Source: Verrucomicrobiota bacterium
Lineage (GTDB): Bacteria; Verrucomicrobiota; Verrucomicrobiia; Chthoniobacterales; UBA10450
Assembly: GCA_003219945.1 (NCBI GenBank)
Contig: QHQV01000088.1
Span: 1 to 6,383 of the forward strand
Reading direction: 5' to 3'
DNA: 6,383 nucleotides
The number at the start of each line of letters is the position of its first letter. Position 1 is the stretch's first letter. Shown one piece after another: positions 5,283 through 6,383 of this stretch. The notes under the pieces are model-generated. The model saw only the letters and a list, made by a program, of their open reading frames with translations. It did not search any database and had not been told where the DNA came from. Position numbers and translations under genes: made by a program.

Positions 5283-6383
5283 AAGCAGGATTCATACGTT
5301 TGAAAAGCCACTTCGTTCTGATTCTGATCGCATCATTCGCACACCCGACCAGCGCGGTCACTCTACAACAGGTCCTCCGCGCCGCGCTCGAAAGAAATCC
5401 CGAGATACTCGAAGCCAAAGCCGGTCTTGAGCAAGCTGCCGGGCAGCGCTTGGTTTTTCGTTCTATTGTCTGGCCAGACTTCGACGTGAACGTGCCCGCA
5501 GGTGTGCAGTACGGTCACCGCGCTGGCGAGAATGGAGTGAAAGGATTTGCGGTCGGTCGGGGCAATTTGGGACAGACGTTGTTCAACATGGCTGTGCCGC
5601 CTTCGCTTCGCCGTGGAGACATTGAAGTTCTAATTGCCCAACAGCAACTAAATGTCGCGGTCGTACAACAATTGCACGCCGCGCGGCTCGCGTTTTACGC
5701 GGCGCTTTACAACCGATCGCTGGAATCGCTTCGAGACGAACAACTGCAAAGATTGCAAGAAAATGTTGCCACTCAGAAAAATCGCTTAGAAGCGGGATTA
5801 GCCGATCGAAGCGGATTCACCAGCGCAACTATCCTGGCCAACGAACTCGTTCCGCAAATGGAAGGCGCACAACGCGCGTACCGGGAAGCGCAATTGAATT
5901 TGGCGCAGGCAATGGGAATCGACCCAGCAAAATCATCTCTGCCCGAACCCGAAGGCGAACTGAAATTTCTGCCGATGGAAATCGACGTTGAAGCGGAAAC
6001 AGCCGCAGCTTTACAGCGCAGGGTTGATCTAAAACTCGCCCGTTTATTTGTACGCGCTGCAAATGAAGACGAACGCATTATCGCAGCTGACTATTATCCT
6101 GCGCTGACGGGAAGCATCCACGGGGAATGGGTTCCGGTCTCAGGAATTCATCGGCAGGAATCGACAAGCAAGACACAGGATTTCATTGGTTCAGAACTTC
6201 GTGAAAAGGCGGCATACACCTGGCGCGTCATTGATAATGGCAAAGTTGGCGGAGCGGTGTTAAGGGCGCGGGCAGCACGAGAGGAAAACGAACTGACGTG
6301 CCGGAATTTAGAAGGGAATGTGACTCGGGAACTTCCGCGTATTGCCAACGAAATTCAGGCAATCGTTGCTCGGGAAAGATCAC
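5279..6383 (+). CDS. Second TolC-family outer membrane efflux protein, 3'-truncated by window edge
   Basis: An open frame of 368 codons starts at ATG 5279 and continues without a stop to the right edge. The ATG overlaps the TGA of the preceding gene (ATGA) and no Shine-Dalgarno is visible, which points to translational coupling. The product starts with a Sec signal peptide: basic residues at 2-9, hydrophobic core FVLILIASFA (12-21), and likely cleavage after PTSA (residue 26). The mature protein opens like its neighbour, VTLQQVLRAALERNPEIL, sharing ERNPEIL exactly. The first repeat runs to about residue 215, with the helix-turn element RLEAGLADRSGFTSA (169-183). The second repeat starts near 240 and includes TWRVIDNGKVGGAVLRARAA (314-333), equivalent to the TWNIFDG region of the first protein. 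The last 60-100 residues expected for the family, including the second ldv-type helix turn, lie outside the window. It is a diverged paralogue rather than a recent copy. It may be the channel for a different pump or form mixed assemblies; both are inference. Confidence 0.9.
   Translation, partial: MKAGFIRLKSHFVLILIASFAHPTSAVTLQQVLRAALERNPEILEAKAGLEQAAGQRLVFRSIVWPDFDVNVPAGVQYGHRAGENGVKGFAVGRGNLGQTLFNMAVPPSLRRGDIEVLIAQQQLNVAVVQQLHAARLAFYAALYNRSLESLRDEQLQRLQENVATQKNRLEAGLADRSGFTSATILANELVPQMEGAQRAYREAQLNLAQAMGIDPAKSSLPEPEGELKFLPMEIDVEAETAAALQRRVDLKLARLFVRAANEDERIIAADYYPALTGSIHGEWVPVSGIHRQESTSKTQDFIGSELREKAAYTWRVIDNGKVGGAVLRARAAREENELTCRNLEGNVTRELPRIANEIQAIVARERS

Noticed and set aside
5773..6348. 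Short minus-strand open frames near the right edge
   Set aside because: They lie opposite the second TolC-family gene, which has a signal peptide and family motifs. The minus-strand products are low-complexity Ser/Arg-rich sequences.

Overview
The window reads as chromosomal DNA from a Gram-negative bacterium of moderate to fairly high GC content. Two outer-membrane efflux (TolC-family) proteins with Sec signal peptides imply an outer membrane. A myo-inositol-3-phosphate synthase of the compact actinobacterial type argues against an ordinary enteric or pseudomonad. A soil Verrucomicrobiota-like, Acidobacteriota-like or similar lineage would fit, but this is a weak inference. No tRNA, rRNA, mobile element, CRISPR array or phage gene was seen.

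Layout. (1) From the left edge to 2546 (+) lies the C-terminal roughly 847 residues of an AddA/RecB-type helicase-nuclease. Its N-terminal Walker A part is outside the window. (2) Convergent to it, with only 15 bases between the stop codons, is a complete inositol-3-phosphate synthase gene (2562-3668, -). A perfect 11-bp inverted repeat lies in the last codons of the helicase gene. (3) A 213-base divergent intergenic region (3669-3881) holds small dyads, an extended -10 promoter-like sequence, and a bulged hairpin overlapping a possible 9-codon leader ORF. (4) Two TolC-family genes follow in tandem on + (3882-5282, and 5279 to the right edge). They overlap by ATGA, so they are probably co-transcribed and translationally coupled. 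The second gene has no stop codon inside the window.

How the genes fit together. Three separate functions sit side by side: double-strand break repair or DNA degradation (helicase-nuclease), inositol synthesis (Ino1), and export across the outer membrane (the TolC pair). Only the TolC pair looks like an operon. Its inner-membrane pump and periplasmic adaptor are presumably downstream and are not visible. The feature most worth testing is the leader of the TolC operon. There, a stem-loop, a short ORF with three AGG/AGA arginine codons, and a sequence able to pair with the Shine-Dalgarno overlap in a way that resembles a translational attenuator. Everything else is a recognisable family, and no clearly new multi-gene system is visible.
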